Source of the DNA: Alviniconcha marisindica
Lineage: Eukaryota > Mollusca > Gastropoda > Provannidae
Assembly: GCA_018857735.1 (NCBI GenBank)
Contig: JABMCL010000715.1
Span: 175,001-239,000 of the forward strand
Direction of reading: 5' to 3'
Length of the DNA stretch: 64,000 bases
In this document: positions 1 through 26,162 of the stretch, piece after piece
How positions within the stretch are numbered: the first letter of the stretch is position 1
How the letters are laid out: every line of letters begins with the position of its first letter
The notes under the pieces: model-generated
The model's input: the letters and a program-made list of their open reading frames with translations, nothing else
Databases searched by the model: none
What the model was told of the DNA's origin: nothing
Made by a program: the position numbers and the translations under genes

Positions 1-880
1 GACAGACTGACCGCCAGCACTGAACTGAGGCGAGCACTGTAGTTTTCATTTACTGCCCGCCGTACGCTCCACTCAAGAACAGTTTTCCTCGCTGACCAAC
101 CTGAGAGTCAATTTGCACTTCGCCACAAAGCCTCGCCGGTTAAAAGCGGAACAGGTCGCGATCCATTAGAGGTAATGACTGATCGTAAACAGCCATGCCG
201 CTCCGTGAGTTGTAATCAATGTAAACGAGAAGAAGAAACAAGGTGAAGACCCTGTGCAATCAGGGAACAGCAAGGTGAAGACGGAGGCGACTGGCACGTT
301 GTCACGCTGGCGGGGTTTGTAGACTAGCGCACACGCAAGGCCCCCGTGCGGCGCTAAGACTGAAGAAACAGAACTGCATGCACTATAACTGTGTCAACCG
401 AGTTCGCCGTACACTCTAGTCGGCGTGCGACCGGCGTTCGAACAGCGAACTGGCGAGGGCGGAATTATCGTAACGGACTTAGGTATAGCGGCAGCGGGTC
501 AACTCAGGCAAAAAGCGCGGTTTAACTGTCTCAGAACACAGCCGTTGTGTGCTGACTGTTATCAAGCCAGCTGCTCCTCTGCAGCATTGTCGTGTGGCGG
601 CGGACAAGGCTACAGGGGCGGCAACGTGGTCCGTGGACTCGGCAGGTGTCCGTGCAGTTCTGTAGAAGGGCAGTTTCAACGCAGCAGGAGGAGGGTGGCT
701 GGCACTGGCAGTCTCAGACCTGGTGCCCGCTCTCCCGCAATCTCAAGCACTATCAATAAATAATGCAATGTCTTCTTCGGCCTCTTTTTGCGTTTCTTCT
801 TTCTTTCTTCTACACGTTTTCAGCGTCTAGTTTGTCCAGCATCAGTATTTTAGATGCTAAAGCTGACATCGACTGATAAT
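1..880. other. Unassigned sequence at left edge
   Basis: Moderately GC-rich, non-repetitive sequence with no recognisable protein. The only longer frame (425-763, plus) gives a composition typical of chance translation. An AATAAA occurs near 756, so the 3' UTR of a gene to the left is possible, but nothing else supports it. Confidence 0.4.
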
Positions 881-1055
881 TAGGACTAATGAGCGCAGCG
901 CCCCTCCCCCCCCCCCCCAACCCCACCACCACCTCAACGGGGGGGGGGGGGGGGGCTGGAGGTAGGGAGGGGAAATCAAAGACTAAACGTATTTGTGACA
1001 GTGTTTGCTACGGTAACAGTTCCGCAGTGATTATGCAACTTTTATCAATGGTAGA

Positions 1056-1412
<357 letters not shown>

Positions 1413-1689
1413 TACTGTGTTTGTGACAGTCAACATCGAGACATGATGTTTTGGTTTTATGAAGAAGACTGCAATGTTTTTGCCCTTGTAAAACCGAGTG
1501 ATTCAGTTTCGTCATTCAAATTCTGAACTGATCGACTGCCCCAGCTGACCCCGGGGTGCAAGTAGCGGGCACTTGGTGAGGGGCCACCACTCAGTCCACA
1601 GCGCGGCTGCCTCGGGCTGTCGACAATCGAGTGAAACCCCTCAATGCTTGCTGACTGCCGCTAATTGTTATGCTGGAGTTTCACAACAC

Positions 1690-1714
1690 GGAGAGAGTGA
1701 GTGCGTGCGCGCGC

Positions 1715-1755
<41 letters not shown>

Positions 1756-1772
1756 AGAGAAAGTGTGTGTGC

Positions 1773-1833
<61 letters not shown>

Positions 1834-2049
1834 GCGGAGTGTGTGGTGTGATGAGAAAAAGAGAGGGGGAGTGTGCGTGTGTAAGAGAGAGAGAGAGAGA
1901 GAGAGGGTGTGTGTGTGTGTGTGTGTGTACTGTATGCGAGAGAAAAAGAGAGGGTGGGGAGTGTATGTGTGAGAGATTTGACTTCGAGTGTTTGTATGAG
2001 GAGGGAGATTTTAAGTGCGTGTGTGTGTGTATGTGTGTGTGTGTGTGTG

Positions 2050-2118
<69 letters not shown>

Positions 2119-2195
2119 TTTATGCATGTGAGTGGAAGTGAGTTTGAGTGACTTTGTACAAGAGAGAGGGTTTGTGTGTGTGTGTGTGTGAGGGA
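1690..2195. repeat. Compound (GT)n/(GA)n microsatellite
   Basis: Alternating GT blocks (1720-1745, 1908-1928, 2017-2115) and GA blocks (1775-1822, 1886-1905) form one compound microsatellite of about 500 bp. No coding content. Confidence 0.9.
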
Positions 2196-2435
2196 ATACA
2201 TACCTGTGGGTTGTTCAGATTACTGTTGGTACAACAGCCCAGACAGGAAGAACACAAGCGCAGTGAATGTTGAAGCCCTCATCAAACCCTCTGTCACCCT
2301 CTCCACCACTGAAACTTCACGTCTATTCTTAGCCTACTTCCCTCAATTATTCAACTGAGCAAACAGCAATCTACAGATTTATATCCCACTATTAGTCCCA
2401 AATATCATCCTGCTTTATTTTCTTTCTAAAAAAAC

Positions 2436-5400
2436 CGTTACGCTGTTCCTGGAGGGTTAGTCTTTGAACGTTACGTTGCTACAGGAGGGTTAGTGTTTGA
2501 ACGTTACGCTGTTCCAGGAGGGCTAGTCTTTGAACGTTGCGCTGTTCCAGGAGGGCTAGTCTTTGAACGTTACGTTGTTACAGGAGGGCTAGTCTTTGAA
2601 CGTTACGTTGCTCCAGGAGGGGTGGTCTTTGAACGTTACGCTGTTCCATGAGCGCTAGTCTTTGAACGTTACGATGCTCCAGGAGGGTTAGTCTTTGAAC
2701 GTTACGCTGCTCCAGGAGTGCTAGTCTTTGATCGTTACGATGCTCCAGGAGGGGTGGTCTTTAAACGTTACGATGCTCCAGGAGGGTTAGACTTTGAGAG
2801 CTAGGAGAGCTTTGAGAGCTAGGAGCGCTAGTCTTTGAACCTTATGTTGTACCAGGAGGGCTAGTCTTTGAACGTTACGCTGTTCCAGGAGCGCTAGTCT
2901 TTGAACGTTACGCTGTTCCAGTATGGCTAGTCTTTGAACGTTACGCTGTTGCAGGAGCGCTAGTCTTTGAACGTTACGTTGTTCCAGGAGGGCTAGTCTT
3001 TGAACGTTACGCTGTTGCAGGAGGGCTAGTCTTTGAACGTTACGATGCACCAGGAGTGTTAGTCTTTGAACGTTATTCTGTTCCAGGAGGGCTAGTCTTT
3101 GAACGTTACGCTGTTCCATGACCGCTAGTCTTTGAACGTTACGCTGTTCCATGAGCGCTAGACTTTGAACGTTACGATGCTCCAGGAGGGTTAGTCTTTG
3201 AACGTTACGTTGCTCCAGGAGGGTTAGTCTTTGAACGTTACGCTGTTCCAGGAGGGCTAGTCTTTGAACGTTACGCTGTTCTATGAGCGCTAGACTTTGA
3301 ACGTTACGATGCTCCAGGAGGTTTGGTTTTTGAACGTTACGTTGTTCCAGGAGGGCTAGTCTTTGAACGTTACGTTGTTCCAGGAGGGCTAGTCTTTGAA
3401 CGTTACGCTGTTCCAGGAGCGCTAGTCTTTGAACGTTACGATGATCCAGAAGGTTAGTCTTTGAACGTTACGATATTCCAGGAGGGCTAGTCTTTGAACG
3501 TTACGTTGTTCCAGGAGGGCTAGTCTTTGAACGTTGCGCTATTCCAGGAGCGCTAGTCTTTGAACGTTACGATGCTCCAGGAAGGTTAGTCTTTGGACGT
3601 TATGATGTTCCAGGAGGGCTAGTCTTTGAACGTTACACTGTTCGAAGAGCGTTAGTCTTTGAACGTTACGATGCTCCAGGAGGGTTAGTCTTTGAACGTT
3701 ACGCTGTTCCAGGAGGGCTAGTCTTTCAACGTTACGCTGTTCCAGGAGGGCTAGTCTTTGAACGTTACGCTGTTCCATGAGCGCTCGTCTTTGAACGTTA
3801 CGATGCTCCAGGAGGGCTAGTCTTTGAACGTTACGCTATTCCAGGAGCGCTAGTCTTTGAACGTGACATTGCTACAGGAGGGCTAGTCCTTGAACGTTAC
3901 GATGCTCAAGGAACGTTACGTTGTTTCAGGAGGGCTAGTCTTTGAACGTTACGCTATTCCAGGAGCGCTAGTCTTTGAACGTTACGATGCTCCAGGAGGC
4001 TATTCTTTGAACGTTACGCTGTTCCAAGAGCGCTAGTCTTTGAACGTTACGATGCTCCAGGAGGGTTAGTCTTTGAACATTACGCTGTTCCAGGAGGGCT
4101 AGTCTTTGAACGTAACGCTGTTCCAGGAGGGCTAGTCTTTGAACGATACGGTGTTCCAGGAGCGTTAGTCTTTGAACGTCACGATGCTCCAGGAGGGTTA
4201 GTCTCTGAACGTTACGCTGTTCCAGGGCTAGTCTTTGAACGAGACGTTGCTACAGGAGGGCTAGTCTTTGAATGGTACGATGCTCCAGGAGGTTTGGTCT
4301 TTGAACGTTACGTTGTTCCAGGAGGGCTAATCTTTGAACGTTACGTTGCTCCAGGAGGGGTGGTCTTTGAACGTTACGATGCTCCAGGAGGGCTGGTCTT
4401 TGAACGCGACATTGCACCAGGAAGGTTGATCTTTGAACGTTACGTTGCTCGAGGAGGGCTAGTCTTTGAACGTTACGCTGCTCCAGTAGGGTTAGTGTTT
4501 GAACGTTACGCTGTTCCAGGAGGGCTAGTCTTTGAACGTTACGCTGTTCAAGGAGCGCTAGTCTTTGAACGTTACGATGTTCCATGGGGGTTAGTCTTTG
4601 AACGTTACGCTCCTCCAGCAGGGCTAGTCTTTGAACGTTACGTTGCTACAGGGGGGGTTAGTCTTTGAACGTTACGCTCTTCAAGCAGGGCTAGTCTTTG
4701 AACGTTACGTTGCTACAGGGGGGCTAGTCTTTGAACGTTACGCAGTTCCAGGATGTTAAACTGTTCAAGGAGCGCTAGTCTTTGAACGTTACGATGCTCC
4801 AGGAGGGTTAGTGTTTGAACGTTACGCTGTTCCAGGAGGGTTAGTCTTTGAACATTTCGATGCTCCAGGAGGGTTAGTCTTTGAATGTTTTGGTGCTCCA
4901 GGAGGGTTAGTCTTTGAACGTAACGCTGTTCCAGGAGGGCTAGTCTTTGAACGTTACGCTGTTCCAGGAGCGCTAGTCTTTGAACGTTACGATGCTCCAG
5001 GAAGGTTAGTCTTTGAACGTTACGCTGTTCCAGGAGGGCTAGTCTTTGAACGTTACGATGATCCAGGAGGGTTAGTCTTTGAACGTTACATTGTTCCAGG
5101 TGGGCTAGTCTTTGAACGTTACGTTGCTACAGGAGGGCTAGTCTTTGAACGTGACGTTGCTACAGGAGGGCTGTTGTTTGAACGTTACGTTTCTCCAGGA
5201 TGGCTAGTCTTTGAACGTTACGTTGGTACAGAAGGGCTGGTGTTTGAACGTTACGTTGCTACCGGAGCGCTGGTGTTTGAACGTTACGTTGCTGCAGGAG
5301 GGCTAGTCTTTGAACGTTACGCTGTTCCAGGAGGGCTAGTCTTTGAACGATACATATCATAGCTACAGCAGGGTTAGTCTTTGAACATTACATTGCTCCA

Positions 5401-5480
5401 GGAGGGCTAGTCTTTGAACGTTACGTTGCTGCAGGAGGGTTAGTCTTTGAACGTTAGGTTGTTCCAGGAGGGCTGGCCAG
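2436..5480. repeat. Large 33-bp minisatellite, about 90 units
   Basis: Head-to-tail 33-bp units, each containing gtctttgaacgttacg followed by a variable ctgttccaggag segment. Units differ mainly at the base after the ttac core and at the ggg/gcg position, with a few shortened units (for example near 2800, 3900 and 4750). Because 33 is a multiple of three, long frames stay open on both strands (4294-4668 and 4811-5362 plus; 2787-3152, 3539-3778 and 4250-4585 minus). These read as 11-residue repeats but lack any gene context. Intergenic, 3' of the MYND gene. Confidence 0.95.
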
Positions 5481-6529
5481 TTAGTTCTTGGATTTTAATG
5501 TTCCTTTCAGGACACACATGGTCACCTCAGGAAGAGAATTGGGGGGGGGGGTGGCGGGCCTGTTATAATAATAGATTTTTCATGGCACCCCATCTCATAA
5601 GAGCCCAGAGCACTCACAAAGATATAAGGATACACTCATTTTATCACACACACACACAGACGCACGCACACATACACACTACAAATACATGCATTACTGG
5701 TGATGGATTGGTAAAACGACAGATCAGTATGAAGAGGAGAAGAGATTATCAGTGGTTTGATACATTCTCTTGTGAACATTTCAAAACATAATGCTGTGCA
5801 ATACTGGATTTTAATCACAAAAGCTCAGATAATTTTGTTTATGTGAGCCACACAAAAAATCACACTTCACACCCAAAACAAGGCTGACATGTTGCCAGTG
5901 GCTCTGCTACAGAATCATTCTCTTGTGAACATTTCAAAACCTGAGAATTTAAACAGAAAAGCTCAGATGACTTTTCATGACCCCTCCCCGCCCCCCCCCC
6001 CACCCCAAAAAAAAGAATCAAATCACACTTCACAGCACCTCATCATGAAAGAAAAGTTGGAACTAACACAGGAAATAACACTGTATGTGCTTGTAATAAA
6101 CAAACTTAGAAACAAACAAGATGATGTGAGACAGACTACTCCAACTTCTGCTCAACCTGACTGGTCATTTATTCTATGAAAAACTAATCAATTAATTATT
6201 TTAATCATCAACATTAACTTCAAAAATAAACACACAAAAATTTAAATGACACAATTTAGTGGCAGACAATAAAACAAAAATGCTTAGCAGTGCTGCAAGT
6301 CAAACACGGTACCTCTCAAGGCATATTAGAACAGTTTTTATCCTTACACAATGCTGGACTTGGACAATCTTTATCACAGGTATAATACAAGTATAATACT
6401 ATCAATAGTACCATACCCCTGAATGCAAATATATCAGGAACTCTGAATCAGCTGGCTTCGACCAGCTTTGGAAGCAAATGTGAGATGGAGAATTTTGCAA
6501 GTTGCATAAATCCAATCACAATGGTGGTC
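5481..6529. other. Non-coding spacer
   Basis: AT-rich sequence with a short CA microsatellite near 5645-5680 and a C run near 5990-6002. A phrase of about 25 bp (ttctcttgtgaacatttc and flanks) occurs twice, near 5765 and 5920. No coding exon recognised. Confidence 0.5.
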
Positions 6530-6980
6530 AACTTTGACGGTGACTGTGAACTTCACATACATGTGACAGTGACTTTGGTGGTGACTGTGAACTTGGCAGA
6601 CATGTGACGGTGACTTTGATGGTGACTGTGAACAAGGCAGATGTGATGGTGACTTTGACGATGGCTGTGAACAAGGCAGATGTAATGGCGACTTTGATGG
6701 TGACTGTGAACAAGGCAGACGTGATGGTGACTTTGAATGGTGACTGTGAACAAGGCAGATGTTAGTGACTGTGAACAAGGCCAATGTGATGGTGACTTTG
6801 ACTGTGAACAAGGCAGATGTGATAGTGACTTTGATGGTGACTGTGAACAAGGCAGATCTTACAGTGACTGTGAACAAGGCAGATGTTACAGTGACTGTGA
6901 ACAAGGCAGATGTTACAGTGACTGTGAACAAGGCCAATGTGATGGTGACCTTGGCAGTGACTGTGAAAAAGGGAGACAAG
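6530..6980. repeat. Irregular minisatellite built on gtgactgtgaacaaggcaga
   Basis: About 14 copies of a motif of roughly 20 bp (gtgactgtgaacaaggcaga) alternate with gatggtgactttgac spacers, giving units of about 20 to 40 bp. The plus-strand translation looks acidic and EF-hand-like (repeated DCEQGRC), but the motif also continues out of frame, so I regard it as non-coding. Confidence 0.85.
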
Positions 6981-8252
6981 TGACCAGGGTACATGTCACA
7001 ACCAGGTTCACAATTAACAGGAACTTACATAAGCTTTCAGACAACAACAATGAAATGTGTTGAGCCAGGTTATCAGAAACGTGAATCATTATCTCGCTCT
7101 TTCATTTACTGATAAATACACACAACTCACCAAATGCAATGGAGTAGTGGAGTTATGTCCCTTCGCACTGCCCATGAACAAAAACAATCCCACAGTGACC
7201 CAATGAACCAATACTAAACAGCTCAAGCAAACTTAGTTTCATGAATGAAGTCAAATGAATCCATTGAACTTTGAAGGTGTATCTTTTACTGCATTGTTGT
7301 TAATTCTATGCAAAACCAAACCAAATGGACTGTCATTAATCTTAATTTGATCATTATATTAAACAGCAAGACCAGACGTATGTTTCACAGTTCTTATAAA
7401 CTAGACCGTCAGCGTATTCAAAAGACCAGATCATCACCTTTGGACACATGACTTGAAATGGATACATATACACATGAGCATATGTATTGATATGGATACA
7501 CCTACACACAAGCATATATGTACACACATGCACACAAGTACACATTAAAAAATGGCCCCTGCAACACTGAGCAGAAACAACAGCAAAATGCCCAAGAGAA
7601 GCACCACCATCTTTACTGTGAAACATTTGAGACTGAATTTTTTTAAACAATTTTGGACTGTAATCTTCTTGTGAACAAAATCAAAACAGGTCAACAAAAA
7701 TCTGTCAAAGCAAAACAAGCACAAATAAACTCAAATAAGACTCATTTTTATAGATTACACATCTTTTCGGATTTGCTTTCAGTTTTGGTAGTGCGAGGAA
7801 CTTATTTTTAATAGTAAAAGTCAAAACAATGAAGAAACCTTCTTTCTGATATGAGCGTGTTGCCGTTTTTTTACTGTTCAATTGGAATATGCTTACAAAC
7901 AGCAAGCTTGGTCTATTTTCTTTAATTCTGACACTTAACTTAATTTTGAAGTCAACGGCTGTGCAACCACATAATTATGTACACACATACACACACGCAC
8001 ACACACACACTCTCTCTCTCTCTCTCACACACACATAAAACGCTCAACCTTATTAAAAAGTCAAATCAAATAAACCTGTTCTTGACAAAACGCCACATGC
8101 ATATTTGCAAGTTTCACAACTCAAAAGTTGGAATGACCCAAGCGATGGTGACATAATCCCTCCAAAACATCAGGTAAAAAAACAACTCCAACAGGCACTA
8201 GGAGTCCCAGCAGTCAGTCAAGGGGACAGCAGCATGGGGAAGGACAGAGCAC
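6981..8252. other. Spacer downstream of the MYND gene
   Basis: AT-rich sequence with a CA/CT microsatellite near 7980-8035. No recognisable exon. It should include the 3' UTR of the minus-strand MYND gene, whose stop codon is at 8253-8255; I could not fix a polyadenylation signal. Confidence 0.5.
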
Positions 8253-22585
<14,333 letters not shown>

Positions 22586-22739
22586 CTTGTCACAACCTGT
22601 CCAGCTAGATGTGGGCTTCTCTTCTCATGTATCGCTTCCTTTGCTTGCTGGGTTGGACTTGGGCTCCAACTGCGTCAACTCACACTGCACAACAAGTTTA
22701 TAAAAACAATTTAAATTAATTTAAAACATCTCAGCTTTT

Positions 22740-23012
22740 TCAACTTGTGTTTGTGCCCTCTTGTTGTTGTTTCAACATCCACTTCCAACAGAATGCTGTT
22801 GACACTGTACAGGTCGTGTGTATGTATACCGTCTCAATCACGTATGGGGCTACGTCTGGTGCCTTTTTGATTTCGGTCCATTCGGCCTTTGGGACAATTT
22901 GTGTACGTGTTACTATTAGCATGCAAACATTTGTGCTAAGGCCGCGAGATACATCTACCGATCTAGTGACAATTTTGCAACTATTGCTAAACTCTGAAAC
23001 TGAACACGTCAA
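22740..23012 (-). other. Possible upstream ORF before the MYND gene
   Basis: A 90-codon minus-strand frame ends 155 bp before the MYND start codon. A 100-codon plus-strand frame (22747-23049) overlaps it. Neither product is recognisable. It may be 5' UTR with an upstream ORF. Confidence 0.2.
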
Positions 23013-23014
23013 AT

Positions 23015-24317
23015 TGGATTTACCCGCTTTGACTCAGTCACGCAGATAGTGAGATACAGCGACAACCTTAATTAAAGAAAGACACAGATTTTTGAGGCAA
23101 ACTACCGGACAGGACTTTTTTTTATAAATACGTTCGTGAGGTAAATGTGGTTTTCTTGAAATCTAAATCTAACTAAATGACACGAACGAATAAACATGCA
23201 GACCTTTACCTATTCTTATAACTGACGAACACGTTTTCGCGACGCTTCTGTTGCGGACCGCGAACTGACCCAATTCCGAAAGCGTACAAAACAGTGGAGC
23301 TTGTTAGGGGAGTTATTGCCCTTATTCTGCAGAAGCAATCTGAGCACGACTATTCGCACTGTGCAGTGCGCCGGAACGTTGAGAACGGTTGTCGACATTG
23401 CGCAGTGCGAATAGCCTCAGAGGTTGGCTCACACTCCGAGCACCGCTTTCCGGCACCTTCCTCCAAGAAAGGATGTCGTAAACCGCTGCTTGGAGTTTGA
23501 AGTTGGCTATGTATCAGAAGTTCAGACTCACTGAGTAGCGCGAAGGACTCATACTGGTTCAGTGTGCAAAGCGGGCAACATTGGGCCGGAACTGACTCAT
23601 CGTACTGGCCGCGGTTGCCGCCTGACTGAGCCGCGCCGCATATGGGCTTTTCAGTTCAACCATCATCCGCATACGTACCATCTTGAACTCAGGAAAGAAA
23701 AATGTCATAAAAATCTTGTTTTGCTTTTCGACTGAGTTGAGTGAAGTTTCAGAGAAGCCGGTGACTCACTGAAGTTGCGGGTTCAGTGATGACACTGACT
23801 TTCCGCACCGCCGTGACTAATGCTGATCCTTCCATGATCAGTAGTGAGGCTAGCCAAAGCACTGGACGAAAAGTCTAAGCAATATGATAAAAACAAGCCA
23901 GCGGGGGTGGGATGGGGAGGGGAGGGGGTAATCAGCCCTCACCGTCTGTCAGTCAAATACTACATGTCTGTCACTAAATGCTAATGACACAGACTACTAG
24001 GTTTTACATCAGTCCCGGCGATGCTGATCAGAACGAAATAGAGTCACATGGGAGGGGTGGGGGGGGGGGGGGGGGGGCGTTTTAAATCACAGGTAACAAT
24101 GTTACTCCGAGATAAAAGAAAAAAATCCATAGCTTCTGTAATATATTTTTACAGTGCTTTTCCAATGGTCTTAGTCTCATGATCTCAGTAAAGGCAAGAC
24201 TGGCACTTACTATTGGACTAGACTGAGTTGCAGTTCGGAGTCAAATAGTGCTATAATTACTTAATTCATTGATCAGTCTTGCTGGTATAGACCTGACAGT
24301 GAAAATCTGAAACAGCC
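23015..24317. other. Intergenic region between MYND gene and ALG10
   Basis: More GC- and CpG-rich near 23220-23900 than its surroundings, as expected near a promoter of the divergent pair. It contains a G run (24059-24077) and no recognisable exon. Confidence 0.5.
23350..23414. promoter_or_regulatory. Hairpin with NRF1-like CpG motif
   Basis: Inverted arms ctattcgcactgtgc (23350-23364) and gcgcagtgcgaatag (23400-23414) match at 14 of 15 positions around a 35-base loop. The arm core tgcgcagtgcg resembles the NRF1 site (tgcgcatgcgc), a common element of divergent housekeeping promoters. It lies about 770 bp upstream of the MYND start codon. Function is inferred. Confidence 0.4.
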
Positions 24318-24692
24318 TGCCTGAATGACTGCTAGCGTTCTAAAACAAGATCCAAACACAAAGAGGTTCAAACGAACGCTTATTTATTTTACTGAACACG
24401 GACACACAGTATGCACTCAGTGACATTTTCGGGGAAATCCCCTTTTTTAAGCCACAAAACGACACTTAAACAACAGATAAACGGTAAAAAAACGATGAAA
24501 AATGAAAGAAAAAGACTTATCTTGTTTGGGTTTAGTTTTCCACAGCTTGTTCGGTCAAATCTGTTAAAAGTTAAGTGTCGTTTTGTGACTTGATAAAGGG
24601 GATTTCCCCGACTGAAAATGTGCATACTGTGTGTCCGTGTTAAAATAAATAAGCATTCGTTAGTGAACCTTTTTGTGTTTGGATCCTGACAA
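24318..24692. mobile_element. Fold-back element FB, full copy
   Basis: Two arms of about 115 bp are near-perfect inverted repeats: 24345-24475 and 24575-24690. The arms contain tcggggaaatcccc and, at the ends, ttgtgtttggatc. The whole element can form a long hairpin. Related copies lie at 33656-33853, 55608-55858, 56663-57015 and 60290-60508. No protein is encoded. Confidence 0.85.
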
Positions 24693-24869
24693 TGAAAGAC
24701 TGATAAAGTGTACCTCTGATCTGATGGAGCCGTGCGACCATGAGACTCGCCCAAAGGAAAAGCCGCTACAAATCTGAAAGAATACTGTCAGACCTGGGAG
24801 AGCTGTCTTTGAGAAACAGTTCTCTTCCCTAGATCTTGTCTTACAGCTACCACTGAATGACTGCTAACG

Positions 24870-25685
24870 TCGTCCTGGCTTTTCCTGCATGGTGACTGAA
24901 GCCTCAAACTCACAACGTGACTTTCACCGACTGCTAAACTCTTAACCTGGCCTGCATGGTGACTGAAGCCTCAAACTCACAACGTGACTTTCACCGACTG
25001 CTAAACTCTTAACCTGGCCTGCATGGTGACTGAAGTCACACTCACAACGTGACATTCAGTCGCCGACTGCTAAACTCTTATCCTGGCCTGCATGGTGACT
25101 GAAGTCACACTCACAACGTGACATTCAGTCACCGACTGCTAAACCTTAACCTGGCCTGCATGGTGACTGAAGTCACACTCACAACGTGACATTCACCGAC
25201 TGCTAAACTCTTAACCTGGCCTGCATGGTGACTGAAGTCACACTCACAACGTGACATTCACTGACTGCTAAACTCTTAACCTGGCCTGCATGGTGACTGA
25301 AGTCACACTCACAACGTGACATTAACCGACTGCTAAACTCTTAACCTGGCCTGCATGGTGACTGAAGTCAAACTCACAACGTGACATTCAGTCACCGACT
25401 GCTAAACTCTTAACCTGGCCTGCATGGTGACTGAAGTCACACTCACAACGTGACATTCACCGACTGCTAAACTCTTAACCTGGCCTGCATGGTGACTGAA
25501 GTCACACTCACAACGTGACATTCACCGACTGCTAAACTCTTAACCTGGCCTGCATGGTGACTGAAGTCAAAATCTCAACTTCAAGTTCCTCCTGCACGGC
25601 AGTAACTAAAGTCACAACATTCACTGACTGACTCAGTGCTAAACTCTTAACCTGGCATGCACTGATGGTGACTAAAGTCAAACAC
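24870..25685. repeat. ~65-bp minisatellite upstream of ALG10
   Basis: About 11 units of 62 to 70 bp containing ctgcatggtgactgaagtca and ctgctaaactcttaacctgg, with decayed units at the right end. Intergenic, ending about 480 bp before the ALG10 start codon. Confidence 0.9.
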
Positions 25686-26162
25686 AACATTCACATGCAC
25701 TCACAAAATTGTGTGCTTGATTATTATATTCCACTTTCTTTAGCCGGTCAGCCACCGTCACTCAACTTGATGCCGTACAACTGATGCCGCCACCTAAACT
25801 GTAAAGTGTAATGTTGTAAATTATCTCAATGCAAAGCTTGTTGATGCACTACAGTATCTAGAGAATCAACTCTTAGACCCCACAAGCCACTATCCCATCC
25901 TAATACGAGTTTTAGACTGCGCAAAGATCCGATACTGAGCTACACAGTGAGAAAAACGGCGGTTATTCGCACAACAATGTGCAAGTTTTTCGCGGTACGT
26001 AGTGCTACTAGTCGCGACAGTCTTCAATCGGGTAAGTTCTTAAAGTGTTCCGTTATTTTCTTCTCAGGAAGCAGACGACACGTGTGCCACAGGCTCAGAA
26101 AGGTGGCGCTTAGGCAGTTCGAAGTTGATTGGCGTACATTTTTACAGGCAGAAGTATCGAAG

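Noticed and set aside
425..763. 112-codon frame at the left edge
   Set aside because: Composition is Gly/Arg/Ser-rich as expected for chance translation of GC-rich DNA, and an overlapping reverse frame is also open.
4294..5362. Long repetitive frames that look like an 11-residue-repeat protein
   Set aside because: The 33-bp period keeps any stop-free frame open on either strand; there is no start context, splice signal or unique flank.
6737..7063. EF-hand-like acidic repeat protein (DCEQGRC repeats)
   Set aside because: The repeat changes frame repeatedly and the reverse strand is equally open; no gene structure.
25947..26162. N-terminal extension of ALG10
   Set aside because: The family starts close to the hydrophobic segment after Met at 26163; the extension is basic and has no counterpart in the human protein.
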